Origin: Sulfurimonas sp.
GTDB taxonomy: Bacteria > Campylobacterota > Campylobacteria > Campylobacterales > Sulfurimonadaceae
Direction of reading: 5' to 3'
Assembly (NCBI GenBank): GCA_027011725.1
Contig: JALUZQ010000026.1
Span: 1-13,287, forward strand
Length of the DNA stretch: 13,287 nucleotides
Both the position numbers and the translations under genes were made by a program. The notes beneath the pieces were generated by a model. That model had not been told where the DNA came from. It saw nothing but the letters and a program-made list of their open reading frames with translations, and did not search any database. Positions 1-7,648 of the stretch are shown here, piece after piece; positions within the stretch are counted from its first letter, which is position 1; each line of letters starts with the position of its first letter.

Positions 1-1868
1 AAAAGATCAAAATCATTGCTGATGACTATGTTGACATGGATTTTGGAACAGGTGTGGTAAAAGTTACTCCTGCACATGACCAAAACGACTACGAAGTCGG
101 GAAACGCCACGATTTGGAATTCATCACAGTATTTGATGAAAAAGGTATTTTAAACGATTATGCCGGAGAGTTTAAAGGCATGGAGCGTCTTGAAGCAAGA
201 GAGCCGATTGTGCAAAGACTTCAAGAAGAAGGCTACATCGTCAAAATAGAAGACCATAAACACCAAGTAGGTCACTGCTACAGATGTAAAAACGTTGTTG
301 AGCCATACATCTCAAAACAGTGGTTTGTTCGTAAAGAGGTTGCTGACAAATCTATAGAGAAGACAAACGCAGGAGAAGCACAGTTCTTTCCACCGCACTG
401 GATAAACTCTTACAACTCATGGATGGGAGAGCTTCGTGACTGGTGTATCTCTCGTCAGCTTTGGTGGGGACATCAAATTCCTGTATTTTACTGTGATGAT
501 TGTGGACACGAGTTTGCTTCACAAGAGGATCATCCTGAATCTTGTCCAAAATGTGCAAGTAAAAACCTCACACAAGACCCTGATGTGCTCGATACTTGGT
601 TTTCATCAGCACTCTGGCCGTTCTCGACTTTAGGTTGGGGCAATGGTGACACTGAGATGGACAAACTCTTTAAACCAGACGATATGAAAGAGTTTTATCC
701 AAATACGCTGCTCATCACCGGTTTTGACATCCTTTTCTTCTGGGTTGCAAGAATGATGATGATGGGAGAGCACTTCAATGGGCAACTGCCGTTTAACCAC
801 ATCTACCTCCATGCACTTGTTCGTGATGAGCATGGAAATAAAATGAGTAAATCTCGTGGAAATGTCATTGACCCGCTTGACACCATCAACAAATACTCAG
901 CAGACATCCTGCGTTTCACACTTGCAATCAGTGCTGCACAAGGGCGTGATATCCGTATGAGTACAGACAAACTTGAGCAAAACCGTAACTTTACGAACAA
1001 GCTTACCAATGCTGCAAAATATCTGCAAATGAATGTTGACACTTTCCCTGATCTTTCAGGTTTTTGTGTTGAAACAGATCTTGGTCGTTACATGATGAGC
1101 CGTTTGAACTTTGCTACAAAAGAGGTACGTCACTATCTTGATGAGTATAAGTTCAATGATGCAGCCCTTACAATGTACAGATTTTTATGGAATGAATTTT
1201 GTGACTGGGGTATTGAACTCTCTAAAGCAGACAAAGATGCCATAGTAGAGCTTGGCGCTATCTTTAAAGAGGCCATGAAACTACTGCACCCTTTTATGCC
1301 GTTTATTACAGAAAAACTCTACCATGAACTCAGCGGCACGACACTCGAAGATTCTGAATCTATCATGATTAAAAAATTCCCTCATAAAGTAAAACAGCGT
1401 AAAGAGGAAGCAAAATTTGAGATCATCATGGATGCCATCGTCTCCATTCGCCGTGCGAAAGTGCTTGTCGATATGGCAAACCAAAAAATTGCAAAAGCCT
1501 ATGTAAAAATAGACTCCCTCAGTGAGAAAGATAAAGAGATGATGCTGCCATTCATCGCAAAACTTGCAAAAGTTGACGAGGTACTTTTTACTGAGGAGAA
1601 AGTGCCAAACGCAGTGAGTGACATCTCTGACAAGTGTGAGACATTCATCCCGACTGAGAGCATTGACTTGACACCGATCATCAACAAACTTACAAAACAG
1701 TCAGAAAAACTCGATAAAGAGATAGCAAAACTCAATGGAATGCTTAACAATGAACGATTTGTTGCAAATGCTCCTGCTGATGTTCTTGAAAAAAACAAAG
1801 AAGCACTCGCAGAAGCAAAAGCAAAACAAGAAAAAGTGCAAGAGCAGCTTAGCTCACTAAAGGCGTAG
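1..1868 (+). CDS. valS: Valine--tRNA ligase (5' part missing)
   Basis: This is the C-terminal ~621 residues of valyl-tRNA synthetase, which charges tRNA-Val in the cytoplasm. The frame is open from base 3, so the gene starts upstream of the window. The visible part begins in the CP1 editing domain (DFGTGVVKVTPAHD, from about base 36). Cysteine pairs follow that look like zinc-binding knuckles (HCYRC near 275; CDDC and CPKC near 490-555). The class I KMSKS signature is at 840-854, followed by RGNVIDP. The anticodon-binding domain (WNEFCDWGIELSK, near 1190) comes next. The protein ends with the valyl-type C-terminal coiled coil (residues QSEKLDKEIAKL onward, about 1695-1865). The HIGH motif would lie in the missing part. 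The family is usually 870-950 residues, so roughly a third is absent. The stop lies one base before the TTG start of the SulP gene, suggesting cotranscription. Identification rests on motifs and is secure. Confidence 0.97.
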   Translation, partial: KIKIIADDYVDMDFGTGVVKVTPAHDQNDYEVGKRHDLEFITVFDEKGILNDYAGEFKGMERLEAREPIVQRLQEEGYIVKIEDHKHQVGHCYRCKNVVEPYISKQWFVRKEVADKSIEKTNAGEAQFFPPHWINSYNSWMGELRDWCISRQLWWGHQIPVFYCDDCGHEFASQEDHPESCPKCASKNLTQDPDVLDTWFSSALWPFSTLGWGNGDTEMDKLFKPDDMKEFYPNTLLITGFDILFFWVARMMMMGEHFNGQLPFNHIYLHALVRDEHGNKMSKSRGNVIDPLDTINKYSADILRFTLAISAAQGRDIRMSTDKLEQNRNFTNKLTNAAKYLQMNVDTFPDLSGFCVETDLGRYMMSRLNFATKEVRHYLDEYKFNDAALTMYRFLWNEFCDWGIELSKADKDAIVELGAIFKEAMKLLHPFMPFITEKLYHELSGTTLEDSESIMIKKFPHKVKQRKEEAKFEIIMDAIVSIRRAKVLVDMANQKIAKAYVKIDSLSEKDKEMMLPFIAKLAKVDEVLFTEEKVPNAVSDISDKCETFIPTESIDLTPIINKLTKQSEKLDKEIAKLNGMLNNERFVANAPADVLEKNKEALAEAKAKQEKVQEQLSSLKA

Positions 1869-1869
1869 C

Positions 1870-3408
1870 TTGTTCGACATTCGTAAATATACATCGCCAA
1901 ACATCAAAAACGACATCCTCTCAGGGCTTGTCGTTGCCGTGGCACTTGTTCCTGAAGCCATTGCGTTTAGTTTTATTGCAGGGGTGAGTCCTATAGTCGG
2001 ACTTTACACTGCATTTATTCTTGGGCTTATCACAGCACTCATTGGTGGAAAACCGGGGATGATCTCGGGAGCCACTGGAAGTGTCGCTGTCGTTATTGTC
2101 GGACTTGTTGTAGCTGCAAATGCAAAGCTCACTGCCCTTGGAATGAGCGGCGATGAGCTCTACATACATATGCTTAACTATGTCCTGCTTGCAACGATAG
2201 TTGCGGGTGCTATTCAAGTTCTTTTTGGTGTTTTACGCCTTGGAAAGTTCATCCGCCTTGTACCCCAGCCTGCTTTGTATGGCTTTGTAAATGGTCTTGC
2301 CATTGTCATCGCTATGGCTCAGTTTAAGTTCTTTGATGGTCAAGGGATGAGTATGTATATCATTGTAGCTATTACCATGCTCATTATGTACTTTTTACCA
2401 AAGTTTACAAAAGCAGTTCCATCCGGTCTTGTGGCCATAGTTGTGCTTACCATCGTCGTCTATTTCGCACATATTGACACTCTTACAGTCGGCTCACTTG
2501 CAAACCTCTCTGAGTTTAAAGGACAACTGCCGCATCTTATTATTCCAGACACACTCTTTAGCCTTGATGCTTTTGTTATGGTGCTGCCTTATGCTGTTAT
2601 TATGGCACTCGTAGGACTCATTGAGTCTCTTTTAACTCTTGCGGTTTTAGATGAGATGAGTGGAACAAGGGGAAGTGGAAATCAGGAGTGTATAGCGCTT
2701 GGATGTGGAAATATCGCAAGTGGTTTCTTTGGCGGTATGGCAGGATGTGCGATGATCGGTCAAAGTATCATCAACTTCACATCAGGCGGACTTGGTCGTC
2801 TCTCCTCTTTTACTGCGGCAGTCGGTCTGCTTGTACTTGTCATTTCCATGACAGACGTTCTAAACGCAATTCCTGTAGGTGTCCTTGTAGGGATTATGTT
2901 TATGGTGAGTATCGGGACATTTGAGTGGTCAAGTTTTTCACACCTCAAACATATGCCAAAAGCTGATGTTTTTGTAATGGTAGTGGTTACCATCATTACA
3001 GTTATAGAAGACTTGGCAGTTGCGGTCATCGCCGGTGTTATCATCTCTGCGCTTGTATTTGCTTGGAAACATGCACGTATTTGGGCAACGTCTCATGTCG
3101 AAGATGATGGGACAAAGGTCTATGAGCTTGAAGGGCCTCTCTTTTTTGGGAGTGCAACGACATTTTCAGATAATTTTGATGTAGAGCAAGACCCGCCAAA
3201 AGTTGTTATAGACTTTAAAAAGGCAAAAGTTTTAGACTTCTCAGGTGTAGAAGCCATCGATACTTTGGTAAAAAGGTATGAAAAAGCAGGCAAGCAGCTG
3301 CTACTGCGCCACCTCAGTAACGACTGTAAAAAGATCCTCAAAAAAGCAGGACCGCACTGTTCTTATGAAGAGGATGATCCAACCTATAAGGTTGCTATAG
3401 ATTATTAG
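1870..3408 (+). CDS. SulP-family anion transporter with STAS domain
   Basis: This 512-residue inner-membrane protein has the SulP/SLC26 layout: many hydrophobic segments over about residues 15-400, then a cytoplasmic STAS domain (about 415-511). Family-typical stretches include [17 protein letters not shown] (44-60) with [10 protein letters not shown], and the [13 protein letters not shown] / [12 protein letters not shown] block (261-299). In the STAS domain [13 protein letters not shown] carries a serine (S458) where anti-sigma antagonist-like domains are often phosphorylated. SulP proteins move sulfate, bicarbonate, nitrate or dicarboxylates, often with Na+ or H+; the sequence alone does not fix the substrate. 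The start is TTG at 1870, one base after the valS stop, with AAAGG at 1859-1863 as a plausible ribosome binding site. It is followed 8 bases later by a sodium channel gene, which makes a Na+-linked function attractive but unproven. Confidence 0.93.
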   Translation: MFDIRKYTSPNIKNDILSGLVVAVALVPEAIAFSFIAGVSPIVGLYTAFILGLITALIGGKPGMISGATGSVAVVIVGLVVAANAKLTALGMSGDELYIHMLNYVLLATIVAGAIQVLFGVLRLGKFIRLVPQPALYGFVNGLAIVIAMAQFKFFDGQGMSMYIIVAITMLIMYFLPKFTKAVPSGLVAIVVLTIVVYFAHIDTLTVGSLANLSEFKGQLPHLIIPDTLFSLDAFVMVLPYAVIMALVGLIESLLTLAVLDEMSGTRGSGNQECIALGCGNIASGFFGGMAGCAMIGQSIINFTSGGLGRLSSFTAAVGLLVLVISMTDVLNAIPVGVLVGIMFMVSIGTFEWSSFSHLKHMPKADVFVMVVVTIITVIEDLAVAVIAGVIISALVFAWKHARIWATSHVEDDGTKVYELEGPLFFGSATTFSDNFDVEQDPPKVVIDFKKAKVLDFSGVEAIDTLVKRYEKAGKQLLLRHLSNDCKKILKKAGPHCSYEEDDPTYKVAIDY

Positions 3409-3411
3409 GAG
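3407..3411 (+). promoter_or_regulatory. Ribosome binding site of the sodium channel gene
   Basis: AGGAG overlaps the last two bases of the SulP stop codon and lies 5 bases before the ATG at 3417. This fixes the channel start and suggests translation linked to the upstream gene. Confidence 0.75.
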
Positions 3412-3416
3412 AAAAG

Positions 3417-4196
3417 ATGCATACAAAAATATATAAGTTCGTAGAATCTTCACTGTTTAAAAATTTTATTTTCTTTGTTATCTTATTAAATGGGATAACA
3501 ATGGGGGTAGAAACCTATCCATATATCCACGAATATATAAAAGATGAACTATATATCTTTGACCAAATCGTCATTGGTATCTTTCTTGTAGAGATTATGC
3601 TTAGAATATATGCACACCGAATAGAATTCTTCAAAGACAAATGGAGCCTTTTTGATCTTATAATCGTTTTAATCTCCATATCTCCTGCAAATAGTATGTT
3701 TGAGATTTTTAGAGTTCTACGAATCTTCAGACTGCTTCGTATTATTTCTATTGTTCCACAGATGCGAAAAATTATTATGGCTCTTGTAAGCGTTATTCCA
3801 GGAATGGCATCTATAGCAGGTTTAATGTCCATTCTATTTTATATCTCTGCAATATTGGCAACACAGCTTTTTGGAGAACAATTTCCTAAATGGTTTGGTT
3901 CACTTGGACATTCACTTTATACACTTTTTCAGATAATGACATTGGAATCGTGGTCTATGGGAATAGCACGTCCTGTAATGGAGGTCTACCCTTATGCATG
4001 GCTCTTCTTCATTCCTTTTATCTTTATAATAACATTCATAATGATCAATCTTATTGTTGCGCTTGTTGTCGATGCAATGAATGAGTTGGGTGAAGATAAT
4101 AAAGCAGAAGTTGAAGTGGTATCCAAAAGTGAAATAACAGCCCTACGTGAAGAGATAAGCGAGCTTAAAGCACTTCTTGTTGAACAAAGAAAATAA
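3417..4196 (+). CDS. Bacterial voltage-gated sodium channel (NavAb-like)
   Basis: This is a single-domain, six-helix channel (259 residues) that should assemble as a homotetramer in the inner membrane and pass Na+. The selectivity filter is TLESWSM with T175, E177 and W179, the same string and numbering as I recall for NavAb of Arcobacter butzleri. The S4 helix carries R99, R102, R105 and R108, the four gating charges. N25, E32, F56, E59 and D80 sit where the voltage-sensor charge-transfer residues lie in NavAb. The S4-S5 linker has VPQMRKI, and S6 (about 196-222) leads to an acidic neck and a C-terminal heptad coiled coil (about 238-258) expected to hold the tetramer. The N-terminus ([10 protein letters not shown]) also aligns without gaps. 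It is the last gene of the valS-SulP-channel run. It is clearly an orthologue-level match; the physiological role of such channels is not settled, with motility, Na+ and pH homeostasis suggested. Confidence 0.96.
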   Translation: MHTKIYKFVESSLFKNFIFFVILLNGITMGVETYPYIHEYIKDELYIFDQIVIGIFLVEIMLRIYAHRIEFFKDKWSLFDLIIVLISISPANSMFEIFRVLRIFRLLRIISIVPQMRKIIMALVSVIPGMASIAGLMSILFYISAILATQLFGEQFPKWFGSLGHSLYTLFQIMTLESWSMGIARPVMEVYPYAWLFFIPFIFIITFIMINLIVALVVDAMNELGEDNKAEVEVVSKSEITALREEISELKALLVEQRK

Positions 4197-4204
4197 GAAA
4201 TACT

Positions 4205-5449
4205 TTACTCTATTCTTTCTTGAGGTTCACCAATGTAATAACCTTGAGCATAGTCTATTCCCATATCCTCAATCTTCTCAAGGACTGCTTTGCTATGTAT
4301 ATACTCAGCGATAATTTTAATACCTCTTTTTTTACAGAGGTAAACTATCGTTTCAACAATGAGTTCACTCTTGTCATTTTCTAAAATATCTTTTATAAAA
4401 AGACCATCTATTTTGAGATAGTCTGGATTCAGTTCAATAAGTCTGGAAAAGTTTGAGTTCTCAACTCCAAAATCATCCAAAGCTATTTTAAATCCTTTGC
4501 GTCTTAAAGAGTTTATCTGCTCAAGCATATTGGACTCTGTCAATGTCACAATATCTTCTAGAAGTTCCAATACAATACGAGAAGGGTCGATATTGTATTT
4601 TTTCACATTAAGCATAAGAAACTCTTCCAAGTAGCCGAGGTTAATATCATTGGAAGTGATATTTATAGAAAATTCATAATCTGTACCACTAAAGACTTTA
4701 AAAGCATTTGAGACGATACGTCTTGTAATGAGCGAAAGAGTCCCCGTTATTTTACATGCTTCCATAAAACGGATAGGTGAGACCAAACCCCCATCATCAT
4801 CGATTCTTGCCAAACATTCATATTTTTCTATCTTTTTGGTCTTGTTATTACGAATAGGTTGGAAAAAGCCTAAAAGTTTCTCCTCTTCTATTGCATGCCG
4901 AATTCGATTTATCCAGTAGATATTCTCTTGTTGTTTTTTCGCATATTCTGATTTCGCTTCAAAGATTTTATAAGAACTTTTCTTATAAAGCCTTGCTTCA
5001 TGTACAGCTGCTGCTGCATGGTTAAGTGTAATAATTCCATTTCCCATAGCAACACCTATCGTCACAGATACTTTTGCTATTATATTGTCATGATCCAAAG
5101 CAATCTCTGTTTGATTAAAAAATGAGATAATTGATTCAGAGAACTCTTTAAGTTCCCGAAAATTAAAAAAGTCATTAACAACAAATACAAACTCATCACC
5201 ATCAAAACGAAACAATTTTGCATTCTTTGGTTTCAGGAGTTCTAGTCGCCTTGAGATTTCTACTAAGAGTTCATCACCAACAACATATCCGTATGACTTA
5301 TTAATATTACAAAAATTATCAAGATTTATTACAAAAATATTAAGTCGGCTATTGAGCTTTATATATTCCAATAAAGCAAAACGATTATCCAACCCAGTCA
5401 ATTGATCTTTATAATAATCCCACTCTTTTTTTTCTAATTCAAACTTCAT
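4205..5449 (-). CDS. GGDEF-EAL protein, probable c-di-GMP phosphodiesterase
   Basis: This 414-residue cytoplasmic protein has no transmembrane segment or sensor domain. A GGDEF domain spans about 12-165 (entry motif DQLTGLDNR) and an EAL domain about 178-410. The GGDEF signature is altered to DGDEF (D83-F87) and no RxxD inhibitory site precedes it, so cyclase activity is doubtful. In the EAL domain the signature reads ECL (E211). The residues expected for metal binding and catalysis are present at the RocR spacing: N263, E295, D325, D326, K346, E382 and Q402. Loop 6 is atypical (DDFGVENSN instead of DDFGTGYSS), and the second Glu of the usual AEGVE motif is replaced (AEYIH). The best guess is a c-di-GMP hydrolase, or a GTP- or c-di-GMP-binding regulator. 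It lies 49 bases after the transglutaminase-like gene, with its own candidate promoter, and ends 8 bases from the sodium channel stop, tail to tail. Confidence 0.9.
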   Translation of the reverse strand: MKFELEKKEWDYYKDQLTGLDNRFALLEYIKLNSRLNIFVINLDNFCNINKSYGYVVGDELLVEISRRLELLKPKNAKLFRFDGDEFVFVVNDFFNFRELKEFSESIISFFNQTEIALDHDNIIAKVSVTIGVAMGNGIITLNHAAAAVHEARLYKKSSYKIFEAKSEYAKKQQENIYWINRIRHAIEEEKLLGFFQPIRNNKTKKIEKYECLARIDDDGGLVSPIRFMEACKITGTLSLITRRIVSNAFKVFSGTDYEFSINITSNDINLGYLEEFLMLNVKKYNIDPSRIVLELLEDIVTLTESNMLEQINSLRRKGFKIALDDFGVENSNFSRLIELNPDYLKIDGLFIKDILENDKSELIVETIVYLCKKRGIKIIAEYIHSKAVLEKIEDMGIDYAQGYYIGEPQERIE

Positions 5450-5475
5450 GCATGTCCATTTTTAACTAATTTGGT

Positions 5476-5486
5476 ATTATATTATA
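5476..5486 (-). promoter_or_regulatory. Candidate -10 region for the GGDEF-EAL gene
   Basis: In the 49-base gap two overlapping minus-strand TATAAT hexamers occur (plus-strand ATTATA at 5476-5481 and 5481-5486). They lie about 27-37 bases before the ATG, and no clear -35 is seen. Campylobacterota promoters often lack a recognisable -35, but this phylum is AT-rich and the match could be chance. Confidence 0.45.
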
Positions 5487-5498
5487 ACACATCTAAAG

Positions 5499-6932
5499 TT
5501 ATTTCATGTATATAAAATATTCAGGTATTACAGACCTGTATTTTGGCATACTCTCTCCAACATTTGCATTTATGTATGTAGGATCAGCAATAACATATCG
5601 TCTTGCATGTACTTTCACACTATTTCCTTTTAGTGGAATATAAAGTGCTGTAGCCATATGATTTGTGTACTTCACGCCAACAACGCTTATACCAAAGAAC
5701 TTTTTAACAAGTCGTGCGTAAAGTGTCGCTCTATCTTCACAATCAGACTTATCATAGTAGAGTGTCTCCTGTGCGAACATCACTTTCTCTTTTTTAAAAT
5801 GCTCTTGATCACGTTCATAAGCAAATGCACTCTGCACAAAACGCAAAAGAAAATTTATGCCAAAGTTCATCTTCTTTCCATCAAGATAGGGTTTTACAGA
5901 AGTCTCAATCTCTCTTAATGTTTGCGTCTCTAAAGGAGCATTAAAATATACCTCATAACTCACCTGTGGATATGTCTTCATAAAATCTATGAGATTTTTA
6001 TTGTAAGTATAATTCACCTCGTATCTCTTGCCATTAAGCGTAAACTTTCTCTGTTTCTTTTCTCTTTTTTGCACAAAACGTGGGAGTTTCGAGAGACTAA
6101 AATCAAGTGCTTTATACGCATTAGGGTAGCTCTGCTCATAAGTATAAATAGCTCTTGGAGTAAACTCTTTTGAGAGAAGGTAGTACTTTTTAGATGCTAT
6201 TTCATAGGAAGGAGTTGCATAAACAGACTGTTTAGTAAGACTCAGTAGTACAATATGTTCATCACTTAAAGCTACTTTTGTGTCGTAGCCGAGTTTATTG
6301 AGCAAAAACCAGGAAAAGAGCTTTCTATCATCAAAATCATAAAATATATTTCCCGAGATTTTCTGTACAAGCAGGTACAATCCCCAATCATTGAGTGCCA
6401 TAGCTTTACAGGCTTTTCGTATCTCCTGCAAGAGCACCTCATTATCACTTGTAGCAAAAACACTAAAGGAGTTGATGATGCCCTCTCTGTTTTGTGGATA
6501 GAAATGTGCTTTTTTTAGATTATTATCAATAGTAAAATATAAACTCATTCCAAAATACTCAACTGCCAAGCCCTTGGCATTTTGTGCTATTTTAGTAGGC
6601 TGAACCTTTGGAGGTGTAATGAGTTTGAGATGAATATTTGGTCCACGTGGAGCAATACTCTGCTGTGGAGCGGGAGAAATTACTTTTGGTTTTGGCTTAC
6701 TAAAGAGCTTCGGTGAGATAAAGGTCTTATATTCGCTCCATTGTGATTTCAAATACTCATCAAACTGCGTATCTTTTTTATCTTTAAACTCACTAAACGC
6801 AGCGTTTTGTACCTCTTTAAAATCTTCAAAATCACCGGCTTGCGCGTAGCTAAACGCAGCGAGTGCTATTAAGAGACTAAAACGGCCACACAGATTGAAT
6901 GATCCTTGTTCCCCATCCTTGTTTTGTTGCAC
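5499..6932 (-). CDS. Exported transglutaminase-like cysteine protein with 11-residue repeat helix
   Basis: A protein of up to 477 residues. Near the C-terminus is a transglutaminase-like core with a probable catalytic triad: C398 in SDCEDRATLYARL, H425 in TNHMATALY and D450 in IADPTY. Such domains act as cysteine proteases, amidases or crosslinkers; the substrate here is unknown. The N-terminus has a signal peptide (FSLLIALAAF then AQA|GD near residue 32), so it is periplasmic or secreted. After it, aromatic residues recur exactly every 11 positions (35, 46, 57, 68 and 38, 49, 60, 71), suggesting an amphipathic helix. A proline-rich linker (about 74-113) follows. The coordinates use a GTG at 6932, which overlaps flgH by 56 bases behind GAGGGG. 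A CTG at 6893 would give a tidier 19-residue signal peptide. Spacing and triad context differ from LapG. It probably shares the flgH transcript; any flagellar role is inference. Confidence 0.8.
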   Translation of the reverse strand: MQQNKDGEQGSFNLCGRFSLLIALAAFSYAQAGDFEDFKEVQNAAFSEFKDKKDTQFDEYLKSQWSEYKTFISPKLFSKPKPKVISPAPQQSIAPRGPNIHLKLITPPKVQPTKIAQNAKGLAVEYFGMSLYFTIDNNLKKAHFYPQNREGIINSFSVFATSDNEVLLQEIRKACKAMALNDWGLYLLVQKISGNIFYDFDDRKLFSWFLLNKLGYDTKVALSDEHIVLLSLTKQSVYATPSYEIASKKYYLLSKEFTPRAIYTYEQSYPNAYKALDFSLSKLPRFVQKREKKQRKFTLNGKRYEVNYTYNKNLIDFMKTYPQVSYEVYFNAPLETQTLREIETSVKPYLDGKKMNFGINFLLRFVQSAFAYERDQEHFKKEKVMFAQETLYYDKSDCEDRATLYARLVKKFFGISVVGVKYTNHMATALYIPLKGNSVKVHARRYVIADPTYINANVGESMPKYRSVIPEYFIYMK

Positions 6933-7602
6933 GTTCTACATCCCCCTCTGTTTTATATAGTATCTTTGCATCACTCATTTGTGAAGAGTTTATTTTATTG
7001 TTCTGGTCAATATCATATGGTCGTATCACACCGCTTATCTGTACGATCTGTTTTTGATCGTCTATAAGTATCTCTCTGCTGCCAGATATAAAATAGTTTC
7101 CGTTTTTAAGTACTTTTACAACCCTTGCCGATACTGTCGTTGTAAAACTTGCATCTTTTATGGCTGTACCACTTCCTTTGAAGTTTCTTGTAGAGTCTGT
7201 TTGCAGTCCAATGTTCGTATATCCATTGAGTCCACCCATTTGTGCCTGAACTCCTGAGTTTGCCGCACCCGTGTTAGAAAAGAGTGCGCCACCCATTTTA
7301 GAGCTATCTACATTTGAAAGCTGTTTTGAGCCTGTATTTGAACTTTTTGCCGTTTCAGATATCACAACGGTAACGATGTCATTGACATGCATCGCTTTAT
7401 GATCGGAAAAGAGCGGGTTTTCTCCCTGACCGAAGATACTCCCCGTAGAAGTAAAATCTTGCCTCTCCTCTTTTGCAGGCATCTGCTCCACATATACAGG
7501 TGGTTCAAAGTTGATCTCAGGATCTGTCAAGTTTGCAGTACAGGCACTAAAACTCATCAAAGTAGTGAGCACTAAAATACTACTATATAGTAATCTATTC
7601 AT
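6877..7602 (-). CDS. flgH: Flagellar L-ring lipoprotein FlgH
   Basis: This 241-residue lipoprotein forms the outer-membrane L-ring around the flagellar rod. A lipoprotein signal precedes C21 (LMSFSAC), expected to be cut and lipidated. The FlgH core is plain: GSIFGQGENPLFSDHKAMHVNDIVTVVI (about 53-80) and the C-terminal block from GNYFISGSREILID through SGVIRPYDI, ending in WGTRIIQSVWPF. The length is normal for the family. A sigma-54-type promoter lies about 38 bases upstream (7640-7656), as expected for rod, hook and ring genes in Campylobacterota. The ATG at 7602 is the only sensible start; its ribosome binding site is weak (GGA about 5 bases upstream). The 3' end overlaps the 5' end of the transglutaminase-like gene. 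Confidence 0.96.
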   Translation of the reverse strand: MNRLLYSSILVLTTLMSFSACTANLTDPEINFEPPVYVEQMPAKEERQDFTSTGSIFGQGENPLFSDHKAMHVNDIVTVVISETAKSSNTGSKQLSNVDSSKMGGALFSNTGAANSGVQAQMGGLNGYTNIGLQTDSTRNFKGSGTAIKDASFTTTVSARVVKVLKNGNYFISGSREILIDDQKQIVQISGVIRPYDIDQNNKINSSQMSDAKILYKTEGDVERATKQGWGTRIIQSVWPF

Positions 7603-7624
7603 ATATGTCCAATTATAGAGGCTT

Positions 7625-7648
7625 ATTTTGCTATAATACTAGCAAAAT
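7625..7648. repeat. Perfect 9-6-9 inverted repeat between flgH and yqeY
   Basis: ATTTTGCTA, six bases (TAATAC), then TAGCAAAAT: nine matched base pairs each side. It contains the yqeY -10 box and overlaps the -12 part of the flgH sigma-54 element. It could be an operator for a dimeric regulator, or partly a by-product of the two promoter motifs facing each other. It is not a terminator: it lies between divergent genes and has no run of T after it. Confidence 0.7.
7629..7637 (+). promoter_or_regulatory. Extended -10 promoter of the yqeY-like gene
   Basis: TGCTATAAT is a perfect TATAAT (7632-7637) with an extended -10 TG one base upstream. Transcription would begin near 7644, about 42 bases before the ATG. 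No convincing -35 is seen. It overlaps the expected flgH start site on the other strand. Confidence 0.65.

Noticed and set aside
1499..1900. Open minus-strand frame of 133 codons opposite the end of valS
   Set aside because: It is a mirror of the lysine- and glutamate-rich valS coiled coil, giving an S/F-rich product with no family resemblance and no ribosome binding site of note.
1870..3408. Naming the SulP protein as a sulfate permease or a BicA bicarbonate transporter
   Set aside because: SulP substrate cannot be read from motifs alone; only the family is supported.
3417..4196. Calling the channel a potassium or calcium channel
   Set aside because: The filter is TLESWSM, not a TVGYG-type K+ filter, and lacks the extra aspartates of Ca2+-selective variants.
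4187..4221. AT-rich complementary AAGAAA (4195-4200) and TTTCTT (4216-4221) as a bidirectional terminator between the channel and GGDEF-EAL genes
   Set aside because: The stem is only 6 bp, almost without G or C, has a 15-base loop and runs into coding DNA. It is too weak to call.
5499..6932. The transglutaminase-like protein as LapG, the periplasmic protease that releases LapB-secreted adhesins, since a LapB-type system lies in the window
   Set aside because: Triad spacing (27 and 25 residues) differs from that recalled for LapG (37 and 17), the protein is about twice as long, and it is tied to flgH, not to the secretion operon. The DPTY context fits general transglutaminase-like proteins better.
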